The notes beneath the pieces were generated by a model, which had not been told where the DNA came from, made no database searches, and saw only the letters and a list, made by a program, of their open reading frames with translations. A program made the position numbers and the translations under genes. Source: WTFY01 sp964614915 (GTDB lineage Bacteria; Pseudomonadota; Gammaproteobacteria; UBA4575). From it: 64,000 bases of DNA. The stretch lies in contig CAZTNC010000019.1 in the NCBI GenBank assembly GCA_964614915.1, positions 248,001-312,000 on the forward strand, read 5' to 3'. Positions 1-7,337 of the stretch are shown piece by piece (position 1 is the first letter of the stretch; each line of letters begins with the position of its first letter).

Positions 1-449
1 ACCTGACGTGGCCAGCGAACCAGTCTGCGACGGTAGTTGGGCGTCCTGTACCACTCGGGGGAATGGCCCAGGATCGGTCTCGGGTAGCACGAACACAACG
101 TGCAGACCACCACGTGATGCACGGATGGAGTGTTCTCGAGTACGCGCAAATCACAATAGTCACTGGGCGTCCCGAATCCCGTCGGGTTCAGCCAGTCGAT
201 CCCAACTTCCTTGCTCGCAGTGAAGCCATCTTCGAGCGCCAGCTTCTTGAACTCGGGATCCAGCCAGGACTTCGCCACGAGCCGAGCCGCCGGCAGCGGA
301 CCGATGCTATGCGCAAATTCCGCAAAACGACGATGATCCTCAGCGCTGAAAAGGCCCTTTTCAATGGCCAACTCGCGAACCGCAACTTCCAGAACCTCGA
401 AGTCGCTTACTTCATCCACCATAGGTGCAGGCTTATGTTTCTCTGCCAT
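1..449 (-). CDS. scnC: Thiocyanate hydrolase gamma subunit (3' part outside window)
   Basis: Catalytic cobalt subunit of thiocyanate hydrolase, which hydrolyses thiocyanate to carbonyl sulfide and ammonia in the cytoplasm. It is homologous to the nitrile hydratase alpha subunit. The first 149 residues are visible; the family is about 240 residues, so the C-terminal third lies off the left edge. The metal claw CTLCSC is at residues 116-121 (Thr at the second position is typical of cobalt rather than iron enzymes), followed by the family stretch YPRPILGHSPEWY. The start ATG at 449 is preceded by a good GAGGAA ribosome site. It is the last gene of a leftward scnB-scnA-scnC operon, 49 bases after scnA. 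Cobalt nitrile hydratase is the only real alternative, but the split beta-type subunits upstream favour thiocyanate hydrolase. Confidence 0.93.
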   Translation of the reverse strand, partial: MAEKHKPAPMVDEVSDFEVLEVAVRELAIEKGLFSAEDHRRFAEFAHSIGPLPAARLVAKSWLDPEFKKLALEDGFTASKEVGIDWLNPTGFGTPSDYCDLRVLENTPSVHHVVVCTLCSCYPRPILGHSPEWYRTPNYRRRLVRWPRQ

Positions 450-498
450 GATTATTCCTCTCTATACAATCTCTTTTTATCGGTTCAACCCGCCGGAC

Positions 499-852
499 TC
501 ATGCAGGCTCCAGCCAGCGTTCTGAAAATTCCGTCTGCAGGGTGTCGTTCGCATACACGTCGGGATACTCGGGCCAGAGTTCCTGTTGTTTGAAGCGCAC
601 GATGTAGAACCACTCGGGCTTGTCGACATTGTCCCAGGCCTCATCCTCCGGAGCCGGGCTTTCATGCGTGACCACGGCCACGACACCCTCAGCACCCCGG
701 GTATACACCTGGCACCGGGTGTAGAAGATGTCCGGCAGGTCCCGGATCCTGACCCGGTCACCGACCTTGAACTTCGGTGCCGGCGCCTCGCCTCTGAAAC
801 ATTGCGGGTCGCCTTTCCCGGTCGCTTTCTCAGCGTGATGGCCTCTACTCAT
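499..852 (-). CDS. scnA: Thiocyanate hydrolase alpha subunit
   Basis: Non-catalytic subunit of thiocyanate hydrolase, corresponding to the C-terminal half of the nitrile hydratase beta subunit (an SH3-like barrel that packs on the cobalt subunit). The 117 residues carry the recognisable KFKVGDRVRI segment near residue 27, a central YTRGAEGVV block, and the terminal EWFYIVRF...LWPEY pattern typical of this fold. The length is close to the family's roughly 120 residues. It overlaps the end of scnB by 8 bases, which indicates translational coupling, and precedes scnC. In nitrile hydratases the two halves form one chain; the split into scnB and scnA is diagnostic for thiocyanate hydrolase. Confidence 0.92.
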   Translation of the reverse strand: MSRGHHAEKATGKGDPQCFRGEAPAPKFKVGDRVRIRDLPDIFYTRCQVYTRGAEGVVAVVTHESPAPEDEAWDNVDKPEWFYIVRFKQQELWPEYPDVYANDTLQTEFSERWLEPA

Positions 853-1276
853 GGCGGTTTTTCACCTCTTCAATCTTATTCATTAGTTCTGTGAGCGTGA
901 TGTGCTGCTTGTCCACCATGATCCTTGCGGCAGACAGCAGCCAGCGGCCGTAGTACGGCAGGCCCAGGTACTGGGTCTGTCCCAGGTCAACGTTCTGCCT
1001 GCGGCGTCTTTCCTCGGCATTCCAGACACCGCGCCATGCCAAGCACTCGCACGTCACGTACGTGTTCAACTCCCATTGCTCCTCTTCTTTTTCGTGCCAC
1101 TGGATGGTCACATCGGGCTCTCCGCCGACATCGTGCGATGTCCGCATGTAGGCCCTGTAGTGAGCGTTGTCGATCTCTGTGGGAAGGGGGGCATGCTGCG
1201 GCTGATGCAGAGCCGGTTGCAGTTGACCAACAATGTCAATGTGCCGCATTACTTTTTGTCTGGTGTCAGATGGCAT
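845..1276 (-). CDS. scnB: Thiocyanate hydrolase beta subunit
   Basis: First gene of the thiocyanate hydrolase operon, equivalent to the N-terminal half of the nitrile hydratase beta subunit. The 143-residue product contains the PALHQ, PTEI, HDVGGE and YYGRWLLSAARIM segments that I associate with this subunit. It probably forms the core heterotrimer with ScnA and ScnC. The ATG at 1276 follows AAGAGGAGTTTGAAGTC on the coding strand, a strong ribosome site. The upstream 190 bases are shared with a divergently transcribed CynR-type regulator, which suggests that scn expression is controlled by that protein, perhaps in response to cyanate or thiocyanate. Confidence 0.92.
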   Translation of the reverse strand: MPSDTRQKVMRHIDIVGQLQPALHQPQHAPLPTEIDNAHYRAYMRTSHDVGGEPDVTIQWHEKEEEQWELNTYVTCECLAWRGVWNAEERRRRQNVDLGQTQYLGLPYYGRWLLSAARIMVDKQHITLTELMNKIEEVKNRHE

Positions 1277-1469
1277 GACTTCAAACTCCTCTTATTTTCT
1301 GCTTATCCGGATGTCAAACACGCGGCCTTGCGTGCCAGATAGTTCAGGGTACTTCAGTATTCGCTTATATACTTATTTTATGGGGCCTTAATATGAGATA
1401 ATGACAAGTCTAAAGGAGTTATGTTATTAATCCAAGACTTTATATTTATCAAACTCATAGGGATTAGCT
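1277..1469. promoter_or_regulatory. Divergent scnB/cynR promoter region
   Basis: The 193 bases separating scnB and the LysR-type gene are much richer in A+T than the flanks, especially 1345-1465. Divergent placement of a LysR-type regulator next to its target is the classical arrangement, and binding sites (T-N11-A type) are expected here. I could not single out a convincing operator or a clear -35/-10 pair. A strong ribosome-binding sequence, AAAGGAG, lies before an ATG at 1421 that is out of frame with the regulator. Confidence 0.6.
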
Positions 1470-2405
1470 ATGGACCGACGGGACATCTTTCCGCGCTCCC
1501 TGCAGTACCTGATCGCGATCGCGGAATACGGCAGTTACACGCGCGCAGCCGAGGCCCTGCATGTCTCACAGCCGACCCTGTCCCAGCAAATCAAGCAACT
1601 GGAGGAATACCTGCAGTCCCCCCTGCTGGACCGCTCCGGGCGCACGGTTCAGCTCACCGATGCCGGGAAAATCTTTCTTCGGCATGCGCGGCGCGCCTGG
1701 GGGGAACTGAACATCGGTACCCGGGCAATCCAGGATGTCCAGGATCTCAGCCGCGGCTCCCTGCGACTGGGGTGGACCCCGATCACCGACTACCTGACCT
1801 GCGACCTGCTGTCGCGCTACAACCGGATGTACCCCGGCATCGCCCTGAGTACGCTGGACATGCCCCAGGACGATATCGAGCCGGCCATCTCTGAGGCCCG
1901 GATCGATATCGGCATCACCTTCAGCAAGCCGCCCCATTCCGAGGAAAATTCCAGTCATACCGAGACATTCACGCTGTTCGAGGAAGCCCTCTATCTCGCT
2001 GTCGGCGAGACGCATCCCAGGCGCATCCAGAAACGAAAGCGGATGAGCGCCCAGGACTTTGGCAAGGAGTCCCTAGTACAGCTCAATACGGATTTCGCAC
2101 TTCGACACCATATCGACCGCTACTGCCATGACTGCGGCATTGAGCCCCGCAACGTGATCGAGACCAATTCGCTGACGGTGATCATCGAGATGGTCGAACT
2201 CGGCTCACTCGCCACGGTCTTGCCGAGCACGATCATCAACACGCAAGACGGGCTGTACCCCATCGCCGTGGTGCCCGAGCTTCCGCATCACACCGTCAGC
2301 ATGATCTGGCACAAAAGCGGGTACAAAAGCCCGGCCTGCCTCGCCTTTCTGGAGCTGGCCTCGGCCTGGTCGTCCGACATGCTTCAGGAAAAACGACTGG
2401 GGTGA
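1470..2405 (+). CDS. cynR: LysR-type regulator, CynR-like
   Basis: A 311-residue LysR-type transcriptional regulator. The winged helix-turn-helix occupies about residues 8-67, with the pattern EYGSYTRAAEALHVSQPTLSQQIKQ and then DRSGRTVQLTDAG. The rest is the two-lobed effector-binding domain. The sequence resembles E. coli CynR, the cyanate-responsive activator of the cyn operon, in the helix-turn-helix, the RGSLRLGWTP region and the FALRHHIDRYC segment. It is divergent from scnB and sits 214 bases before cynS, so it probably controls both cyanase and thiocyanate hydrolase. The ATG at 1470 is retained because the family begins about ten residues before the helix-turn-helix; the ribosome site AGGGAT is modest. 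The exact inducer is not visible from sequence. Confidence 0.88.
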   Translation: MDRRDIFPRSLQYLIAIAEYGSYTRAAEALHVSQPTLSQQIKQLEEYLQSPLLDRSGRTVQLTDAGKIFLRHARRAWGELNIGTRAIQDVQDLSRGSLRLGWTPITDYLTCDLLSRYNRMYPGIALSTLDMPQDDIEPAISEARIDIGITFSKPPHSEENSSHTETFTLFEEALYLAVGETHPRRIQKRKRMSAQDFGKESLVQLNTDFALRHHIDRYCHDCGIEPRNVIETNSLTVIIEMVELGSLATVLPSTIINTQDGLYPIAVVPELPHHTVSMIWHKSGYKSPACLAFLELASAWSSDMLQEKRLG

Positions 2406-2465
2406 TACTCTGAACTAGGGGCTTCAGCCCGCAAGGGCCCTGCAGAGAGCAGGGCTTTGCATTGT

Positions 2466-2500
2466 TTTGGTGCAAAAATGCACAGTTATGGTGCATATTT
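2466..2500. promoter_or_regulatory. Candidate operator upstream of cynS
   Basis: A perfect inverted repeat GTGCA-AAAA-TGCAC lies at 2470-2483. It is followed by a further GGTGCAT half-site around 2490-2496, inside the 214-base gap between cynR and cynS. Repeated TGCAC/GTGCA half-sites upstream of the regulated gene are what a dimeric LysR-type regulator such as CynR would be expected to bind. The assignment to CynR is inference. Confidence 0.45.
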
Positions 2501-2619
2501 GGGGCAGCCCGGGCCGATCCAGTGTCCACAACGCGACAAGTCCGTGAAATTTCGCGGTTTCCCGGGTTGGCTCGTTTTTTGCTGAATCTAATCATGCAGT
2601 TTTATACGGAGGAACTGAA

Positions 2620-3060
2620 ATGACCAAAGAAGAAATGACTGACGTGATCCTGGCCGCGAAAAAGGCCAAGGGATACACCTGGGAAACCATCGCCGGCAAG
2701 ATGGACATGGGCGAGGTATGGGTGGCTTCTGCCGGCTACGGGATGAACAGCATGCCGGAGGATGCCGCGAAAAGCCTGTGTGAAGTCCTCGACCTGGACG
2801 AAGGGGTTTGTGCTGCGCTGCAGGAATTCCCCACCAAGACCTGGGAGGCGCTCATTCCCCAGGATCCCGTCATGTACCGGTTCTACGAGATCGTCGGCGT
2901 CTACGCCTACACCATCAAGCAAATTATTGGTGAGAAATTCGGCGATGGCATCATGAGTGCCATCGACTTTTCCATGGACATCGACAAGGAAGAGAACCCG
3001 AAAGGGGACCGCGTCGTGATCACCATGAACGGGAAATTCCTGAAATACACCACATGGTAG
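2620..3060 (+). CDS. cynS: Cyanase (cyanate hydratase)
   Basis: Cyanase converts cyanate plus bicarbonate into ammonia and carbon dioxide via carbamate. The 146-residue length is close to the usual 150-156. The N-terminal half is a helical, lambda-repressor-like domain; the C-terminal half is the conserved catalytic domain starting at DPVMYRFYE. The three catalytic residues of the family are visible as Arg87, Glu90 and Ser113. The start at 2620 has a good GGAGGA ribosome site. It stands downstream of a CynR-like regulator, as in cyn operons, but without a carbonic anhydrase or a cyanate transporter beside it. Together with scnABC it suggests a detoxification or nitrogen-scavenging module for thiocyanate and cyanate. 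Confidence 0.95.
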   Translation: MTKEEMTDVILAAKKAKGYTWETIAGKMDMGEVWVASAGYGMNSMPEDAAKSLCEVLDLDEGVCAALQEFPTKTWEALIPQDPVMYRFYEIVGVYAYTIKQIIGEKFGDGIMSAIDFSMDIDKEENPKGDRVVITMNGKFLKYTTW

Positions 3061-3223
3061 TTGTGCACCGCCCGGCAGGGCATGCACCTAACGAGCGGAC
3101 AGCGGATCCCAGGCGCTGACCACGCCTGGAGAAAGGGGCTTTGCAAACGGTGATGACGCATGGGCCACCGGTGTCAGCACCGTTTGAGCGCCTGACTGCC
3201 TCGCTAAAGTACAATCTGTCCGC

Positions 3224-3547
3224 ATGCAGGACTTGCCACAGACACTGCTTCGTTTTTTTGAACGGGTCGCTGAAAAAGACCCGGCCTTACTGGGAAAGCT
3301 CGAAGAAGAACCGGGTTTCGAGCTGGAGCCGGGATGCTGGTGCTTTACCCTGCCGGGGCTGCACGCCTTCCTGCAGGGCCACGACCCGAGCTTTAGCACG
3401 GTCGAATACGGCCAGTTCCGCCAACTCATTTTTCAAAGTGCCATCAATCAGGCCCTGAAATCCCATGGGGCCGAGATCACCCTGCGAGAAAACAGGGGCA
3501 AGGTGGACCAGTCGAGGTATGCCCTGATCTGGCAGGCGGCTCCCTGA
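3224..3547 (+). CDS. Hypothetical protein, 107 aa
   Basis: Soluble, acidic protein of unknown function with no signal peptide or membrane segment. It has a Cys-Trp-Cys motif near residue 39 and an amphipathic, mixed alpha/beta composition. I do not recognise a family. It lies 163 bases after cynS on the same strand and converges on a small membrane protein gene. No strong ribosome site precedes the ATG. The reading frame looks real because codon use resembles its neighbours and no competing frame covers the stretch better. Confidence 0.55.
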   Translation: MQDLPQTLLRFFERVAEKDPALLGKLEEEPGFELEPGCWCFTLPGLHAFLQGHDPSFSTVEYGQFRQLIFQSAINQALKSHGAEITLRENRGKVDQSRYALIWQAAP

Positions 3548-3596
3548 GGCCTGGCTGTTGGCTTCGGCCCAGACATCCCGGGCCAACCGAACGAAC

Positions 3597-3878
3597 CTAC
3601 CTTAGGTCGCGTTTGCGTTTGCTGGCGTCTGCAAAATGGATGATGCTGTAGGAGATCCCGAAGCCCAGGAACAGGGAAACCACGATCAGGAGGACATTGC
3701 CCAACTCGACGTCTCCGCCGATATCCGTCCTGACGCCAAGGATCTTGGCCAGGATGTTCATGATCAGCAGTGCCAGGAATATGCCCCCGAACAACAGGAT
3801 GCGAAACGGTCGGTTGCCTGCCGTGATGACGTCCACGAACCCGTCGATGATCTTTTGTACCCAGTTGTTTTTCATTTC
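3597..3878 (-). CDS. Small two-helix membrane protein
   Basis: A 93-residue protein with two clear hydrophobic helices (about residues 24-46 and 58-80) separated by a short polar loop, and a very basic C-terminus (KRKRDLR). This predicts an inner-membrane hairpin with both ends in the cytoplasm. Family not recognised. I chose the ATG at 3878 over an in-frame GTG at 3902 because the first helix then sits at a usual distance from the start. It precedes the next leftward gene (the iron-sulfur reductase) in position but is transcribed after it; co-transcription is possible. Confidence 0.6.
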   Translation of the reverse strand, partial: EMKNNWVQKIIDGFVDVITAGNRPFRILLFGGIFLALLIMNILAKILGVRTDIGGDVELGNVLLIVVSLFLGFGISYSIIHFADASKRKRDLR

Positions 3879-3974
3879 GAACGGCCAAGCATCATTTTGC
3901 ACAGTTGATCAGGCACCGGGACCTGACCTCCCAATGATAATGCACCTCCCGGAAAAATCGATGCCCAAAACGGA

Positions 3975-4976
3975 TTAATCCACCGCATGCGAGAAGGGCT
4001 CGCAGTGCAGTACATCGGCACACAGCCCGTGTCGAAGAAAAGTTGTGCGAACCGCGGCCACCATGTTTGACGATCCACTGGCATACACCTGCATCCCCGA
4101 CAAGTCCGCGTGATCGGCCAGCACGGCCTCGTGCACCCGGCCCCGTCGCCCCTCCCAGTCCGGATCGGGCTCCGACAGGACCGGTGAGAACTCGATGCCA
4201 AGGTCCTGCACCCAGCTGCCTATCTGATCCTGGCGGTACAGGTCCTCCCGGGAACGTACTCCCCAGTAAAACCGTATTGATCTTCGTGCACCTCGCCTTA
4301 GCAGATCTTCCATCATGGCGGCGAACGGGGCAAAGCCTGTGCCTTCGGCCACGAAAATTGCAGGACGCCGGTCATCACGCAGGAAAAAAGTTCCCAGGGG
4401 ACCCATCAGGGGCAGGACATCCCCAGGCTTCAGCGCACTCAATTCCTCCTCGCTGAATCGCCCGCCCGGAATTAGCTTCACATGCAGTTCGATCACTTCG
4501 GGGTCTGCGGGCGAGCTAGCAATCGAGTAGCTGCGTCTGCGATGATCCCACAGCAAAAGATCCACATACTGGCCTGCGTAAAACTCCAGGGTGCCGCGTC
4601 CTTTTGCAAGACCCAGCGTGAGTGCCGTCACATCGCGACTCAGCGATTCCTGTGCCAGCACCCGGGCGGACAGGGTGCGCACTTGCATGCCCGCCATGGC
4701 TTCAAGCTCATGGGCTTCGATCACGACATCAGAAAGTGGCACGGCCTGGCAGAGCAGGATCGCCCCGGACCCGAGGATATGGGAATCCGCCTGCACCCCG
4801 GGCGCTGCACCCGGGGCAATTTCCCCGGAGATGAGACGGGCACGGCAGGTGTCGCAGTTTCCGCTGCGACAGCTGTGAGGAAAAACAAGGCCCTGGCGAA
4901 GCGCGGCGGACAATACCGTCTCTCCATCCCTGCTGGTAATCTCGCGCCCGCCGGGCTGGAAGTAAACATGGTTCAT
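3975..4976 (-). CDS. 2Fe-2S/FAD oxidoreductase (CDP-6-deoxy-glucoseen reductase-like)
   Basis: A 333-residue electron-transfer flavoprotein. Residues 1-90 form a plant-type 2Fe-2S ferredoxin domain with cluster ligands Cys36, Cys41, Cys44 and Cys76. Residues about 100-330 form a ferredoxin-NADP reductase domain with the FAD-binding RRRSYSIAS segment and a GTGFAPF nicotinamide-binding loop. This architecture occurs in CDP-6-deoxy-delta-3,4-glucoseen reductases (AscD type), phenol and toluene monooxygenase reductases and many uncharacterised enzymes. The partner oxygenase or dehydratase is not nearby. An in-frame GTG at 5030 would add 18 residues; the ATG at 4976 fits the ferredoxin domain better. 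The substrate is unknown. Confidence 0.85.
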   Translation of the reverse strand: MNHVYFQPGGREITSRDGETVLSAALRQGLVFPHSCRSGNCDTCRARLISGEIAPGAAPGVQADSHILGSGAILLCQAVPLSDVVIEAHELEAMAGMQVRTLSARVLAQESLSRDVTALTLGLAKGRGTLEFYAGQYVDLLLWDHRRRSYSIASSPADPEVIELHVKLIPGGRFSEEELSALKPGDVLPLMGPLGTFFLRDDRRPAIFVAEGTGFAPFAAMMEDLLRRGARRSIRFYWGVRSREDLYRQDQIGSWVQDLGIEFSPVLSEPDPDWEGRRGRVHEAVLADHADLSGMQVYASGSSNMVAAVRTTFLRHGLCADVLHCEPFSHAVD

Positions 4977-5229
4977 CGTGCCTGGATATTCTCTACCATC
5001 CCTCAGGTGGATGAAAGCACGACCCGGCACCCTTGAAAACGATGACCGCTCCCGGCACAGGAAGCCGCAGGGTACAGTATTGCCGCTGCTGTTCCAGGGA
5101 CGATACTATTGGTAGTCATCCGGATTTTTCAAGGCGTTGTAAAAATGAAAGCTGCAGGTTCATGTCCGCTAACGAGCGCTACCGCAAACTTGTCGATGTG
5201 GTTGCAGCAACGCCGGTAGGCAGGCCCCG

Positions 5230-6069
5230 ATGAGTACCCTTGCCAGGGAGCGCTTTTCCGCTTCGCCTTTACCTGAGTCCACCCGTTCGATGTCCAGCGA
5301 ATCAGACTGCCGTGCCCGGGATGTCCTGCGATTCATCCATATCACGGATACCCACCTGCTCGACGGTGCCGATGACACGTTCCATCGCATCAACACGAAA
5401 CAAACTCTGCAGGCTGTGCTGGCCCACTGCGCGGCCCGCTACCCGGATGCCGACTTCTGGCTGTTCACAGGTGATATTTCGCAAACCGGGGCAAAGGAAA
5501 GCTACGCGCAGTTCGAGTCCGCCATCCGCGAGTATGACGTGCCGGTGTATTGTGTGCCCGGAAACCATGACACGCCGCAGCTTCTGCAGCAGGTGGCCCC
5601 TGAATGTCCGATGGACTCCATCCGCGTCATTTCACTGGGCAGGTTTTCGCTCGTGCTGATCAGCACCTGGATCGCGAATGAGCACCACGGGGAAATTTCC
5701 CAACGCTGCCTCACCCAACTGCGCGAACATCTGCAAAACGACATGGACCGGCTCAACGTGGTTGTCCTGCACCACCCGCCGGTGCCCGTAAACAGCAAGT
5801 GGCTGGATGAACTCGCGCTGCAGAACAACGCCGATTTCGTGCAGATTCTGGACAACCATCCCGGCGAGGTACTGGTGCTGTTCGGGCACGTGCACCAGAG
5901 TGTCGATCAGCAACTCAACCGGCTTCGCTTCCTGTCGACCCCTTCTACCTGCCACCAGTTCAAGCCGAATGCCCCGGTTCATCTCCCCGACCCGCTCCCG
6001 CCTGCCTACCGGTTTGTCGAGTTGGACACAAGCGGCAGTATCAACACGAGGATCCATTACATCCAGTAA
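5230..6069 (+). CDS. cpdA: 3',5'-cyclic-AMP phosphodiesterase CpdA-like
   Basis: Cytoplasmic binuclear metallophosphoesterase of 279 residues, most like CpdA (Icc), which hydrolyses cyclic AMP. Metal-binding motifs are complete: DTHL (Asp40, His42), GDIS (Asp82), GNHD (Asn112, His113), the His181 pair in VLHHPP, and GHVH (His220, His222). About 30 N-terminal residues precede the domain, so the true start could be the Met at residue 21. A short frame beginning at 5164 ends in an ATGA overlap with this start but is probably not a gene. No functional link to its neighbours is evident. Confidence 0.85.
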   Translation: MSTLARERFSASPLPESTRSMSSESDCRARDVLRFIHITDTHLLDGADDTFHRINTKQTLQAVLAHCAARYPDADFWLFTGDISQTGAKESYAQFESAIREYDVPVYCVPGNHDTPQLLQQVAPECPMDSIRVISLGRFSLVLISTWIANEHHGEISQRCLTQLREHLQNDMDRLNVVVLHHPPVPVNSKWLDELALQNNADFVQILDNHPGEVLVLFGHVHQSVDQQLNRLRFLSTPSTCHQFKPNAPVHLPDPLPPAYRFVELDTSGSINTRIHYIQ

Positions 6070-6214
6070 GTGCCCTTGGGACGCATCGGGATGGGCCCCT
6101 GCCAGGCTCTCATATTCTTTTCATCTATGCATTCCATATACTAGATAGTTAGAATTTATGGAATTTCGGGGCCTGTTTGTTGGCAGTCTGTCCGGCTTCC
6201 TTTAGACTCGACGT

Positions 6215-6243
6215 TCGGTCAGGCGGGCTTCGCCTGTGACCGA
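6215..6243 (+). promoter_or_regulatory. Leader hairpin upstream of cbtB
   Basis: TCGGTCA (6215-6221) pairs perfectly with TGACCGA (6237-6243), extended by GGCG/CGCC around a GCTT-type loop with a two-base bulge. It sits about 10 bases before the cbtB ribosome site. A cobalamin riboswitch is often found before cbtAB, but I see no typical B12-box here, so I call it only a probable attenuator or RNA-stability hairpin. Confidence 0.4.
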
Positions 6244-6266
6244 GAAACCGGAGAGGAGGAGTGAAA

Positions 6267-6464
6267 ATGAGTACAGGCCAGAATACAAAATACATGTCCG
6301 CTTCAGCGCAGACCGCGATGGTGACCATGGACACCGCTTTGGCAGTGAGCGCTGCCATTCTGATCGGCATCCTGATCATAGCAGCCGTCGGTTTTGCAGC
6401 CCCCGAGGTGGTGCACAATGCTGCCCATGACCTGCGCCACGGGCTGGTTTTTCCCTGCCACTGA
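6267..6464 (+). CDS. cbtB: Cobalt transporter subunit CbtB
   Basis: Small subunit of the predicted CbtAB cobalt uptake system, 65 residues with one transmembrane helix (about 22-45). It ends in the histidine-rich signature HNAAHDLRHGLVFPCH that typifies the family and probably binds the metal. The ATG at 6267 has an AGGAGG-type ribosome site at normal spacing; an in-frame GTG at 6261 is a poorer choice. cbtA follows directly in the same reading frame. CbtAB genes are usually linked to cobalamin metabolism. Here the nearest plausible client is cobalt-dependent thiocyanate hydrolase a few kilobases away. Confidence 0.85.
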   Translation: MSTGQNTKYMSASAQTAMVTMDTALAVSAAILIGILIIAAVGFAAPEVVHNAAHDLRHGLVFPCH

Positions 6465-6469
6465 CAGGG
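6453..6469 (+). promoter_or_regulatory. Hairpin over cbtB stop / cbtA ribosome site
   Basis: CCCTG (6453-6457) and CAGGG (6465-6469) pair perfectly around the cbtB stop codon. The right arm contains the only plausible Shine-Dalgarno bases for cbtA. Ribosomes ending at the cbtB TGA would open it, so cbtA translation may be coupled to cbtB. Confidence 0.4.
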
Positions 6470-6476
6470 CCCGGTT

Positions 6477-7178
6477 ATTAAACTTTTCAATACCATCCTG
6501 CTGGCCGCCCTACTGGGAGGCGGGCTTGCCGGGCTGATTCTTGGAGGCATACAACATCTTGCCGTGGTCCCCATAATCCTTGAGGCCGAGACATACGAAA
6601 CGGGTGGCGAAGAGGAGAGCGAGGCTGCCCCGGGCGATGAGGCTGAGGTGGAGCCATGGGCCCCTGAAGACGGAGCCGAACGAACCTTCTGGACAGTGCT
6701 GAACAGCATGCTTGTAGGAATCGGATTCGGCCTGCTCCTGACCGCGTGCTATGCCTTGCGCGGGAGAGTCACCTGGAAAGGAGGGATTCTGTGGGGGCTT
6801 GCGGGCTTTGCGGTATTCAACCTAGCGCCCTCGCTGGGCCTTCCGCCGGAACTTCCGGGGGATGCCGCTGCAGGTCTTGAGCAACGGCAGGTGTGGTGGG
6901 TCCTCACGGCTGCTGTGACGGCCGCCGGTCTATGGATCATTGCCTTTCAGCCCAAACCCTACCTGAAACTGTTCGGAGTCGCCCTGCTGGTGCTGCCCCA
7001 CGTGTTTGGTGCACCGCATCCGGACGTGCATGGCGGACTGGTTCCCGATGAACTGAGAAATACGTTCGCCATCGCAACCATGCTGACGAATGCGGTTTTC
7101 TGGGTGCTGCTCGGGATCTTTACCGCACTGCTCTACGGACACTTCGGGGACGAGGCCGAAGACCCCGCCACAGCCTAG
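6477..7178 (+). CDS. cbtA: Cobalt transporter subunit CbtA (apparent ATT start)
   Basis: Integral membrane component of the CbtAB cobalt transporter, about 233 residues. There are roughly five membrane segments: near residues 5-24, 85-105, 108-128, 150-168 and 195-215. The family motif VVPIILEAETYE lies near residue 30, followed by a low-complexity acidic loop rich in Glu. Alignment by eye with remembered CbtA proteins puts the start at 6477, where the codon is ATT; no ATG or GTG exists between the cbtB stop and a GTG at 6564, which would delete the first helix and the conserved region before VVP. Rare ATT initiation, coupling to cbtB or a sequence error are the choices. Operon with cbtB, 12 bases apart and in frame. 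Confidence 0.78.
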   Translation: MKLFNTILLAALLGGGLAGLILGGIQHLAVVPIILEAETYETGGEEESEAAPGDEAEVEPWAPEDGAERTFWTVLNSMLVGIGFGLLLTACYALRGRVTWKGGILWGLAGFAVFNLAPSLGLPPELPGDAAAGLEQRQVWWVLTAAVTAAGLWIIAFQPKPYLKLFGVALLVLPHVFGAPHPDVHGGLVPDELRNTFAIATMLTNAVFWVLLGIFTALLYGHFGDEAEDPATA

Positions 7179-7337
7179 GTCCGGGAAGGGCCACGGCTGC
7201 CGAATACTGACATCCCGCAACGCGCGTACGGCTCGCATGGATGCCTGCATCCTGTACAGCCGAGCCGGGGACTGTGAGACACGATCCCGGGCCGATATAA
7301 TCTTGTGCGATCGGGAATCAAACATCGGGAGAGAATA

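Noticed and set aside
1421..1894. Frame with a strong AAAGGAG site overlapping cynR
   Set aside because: The good ribosome site is notable, but the frame runs out of phase through a clear LysR gene and gives a Pro/Arg-rich product; at most it is a leader peptide.
6149..6266. Cobalamin riboswitch before cbtB
   Set aside because: A hairpin is present, but the leader is short and lacks the usual B12-box; a GCCACTG string occurs only inside the end of cbtB.
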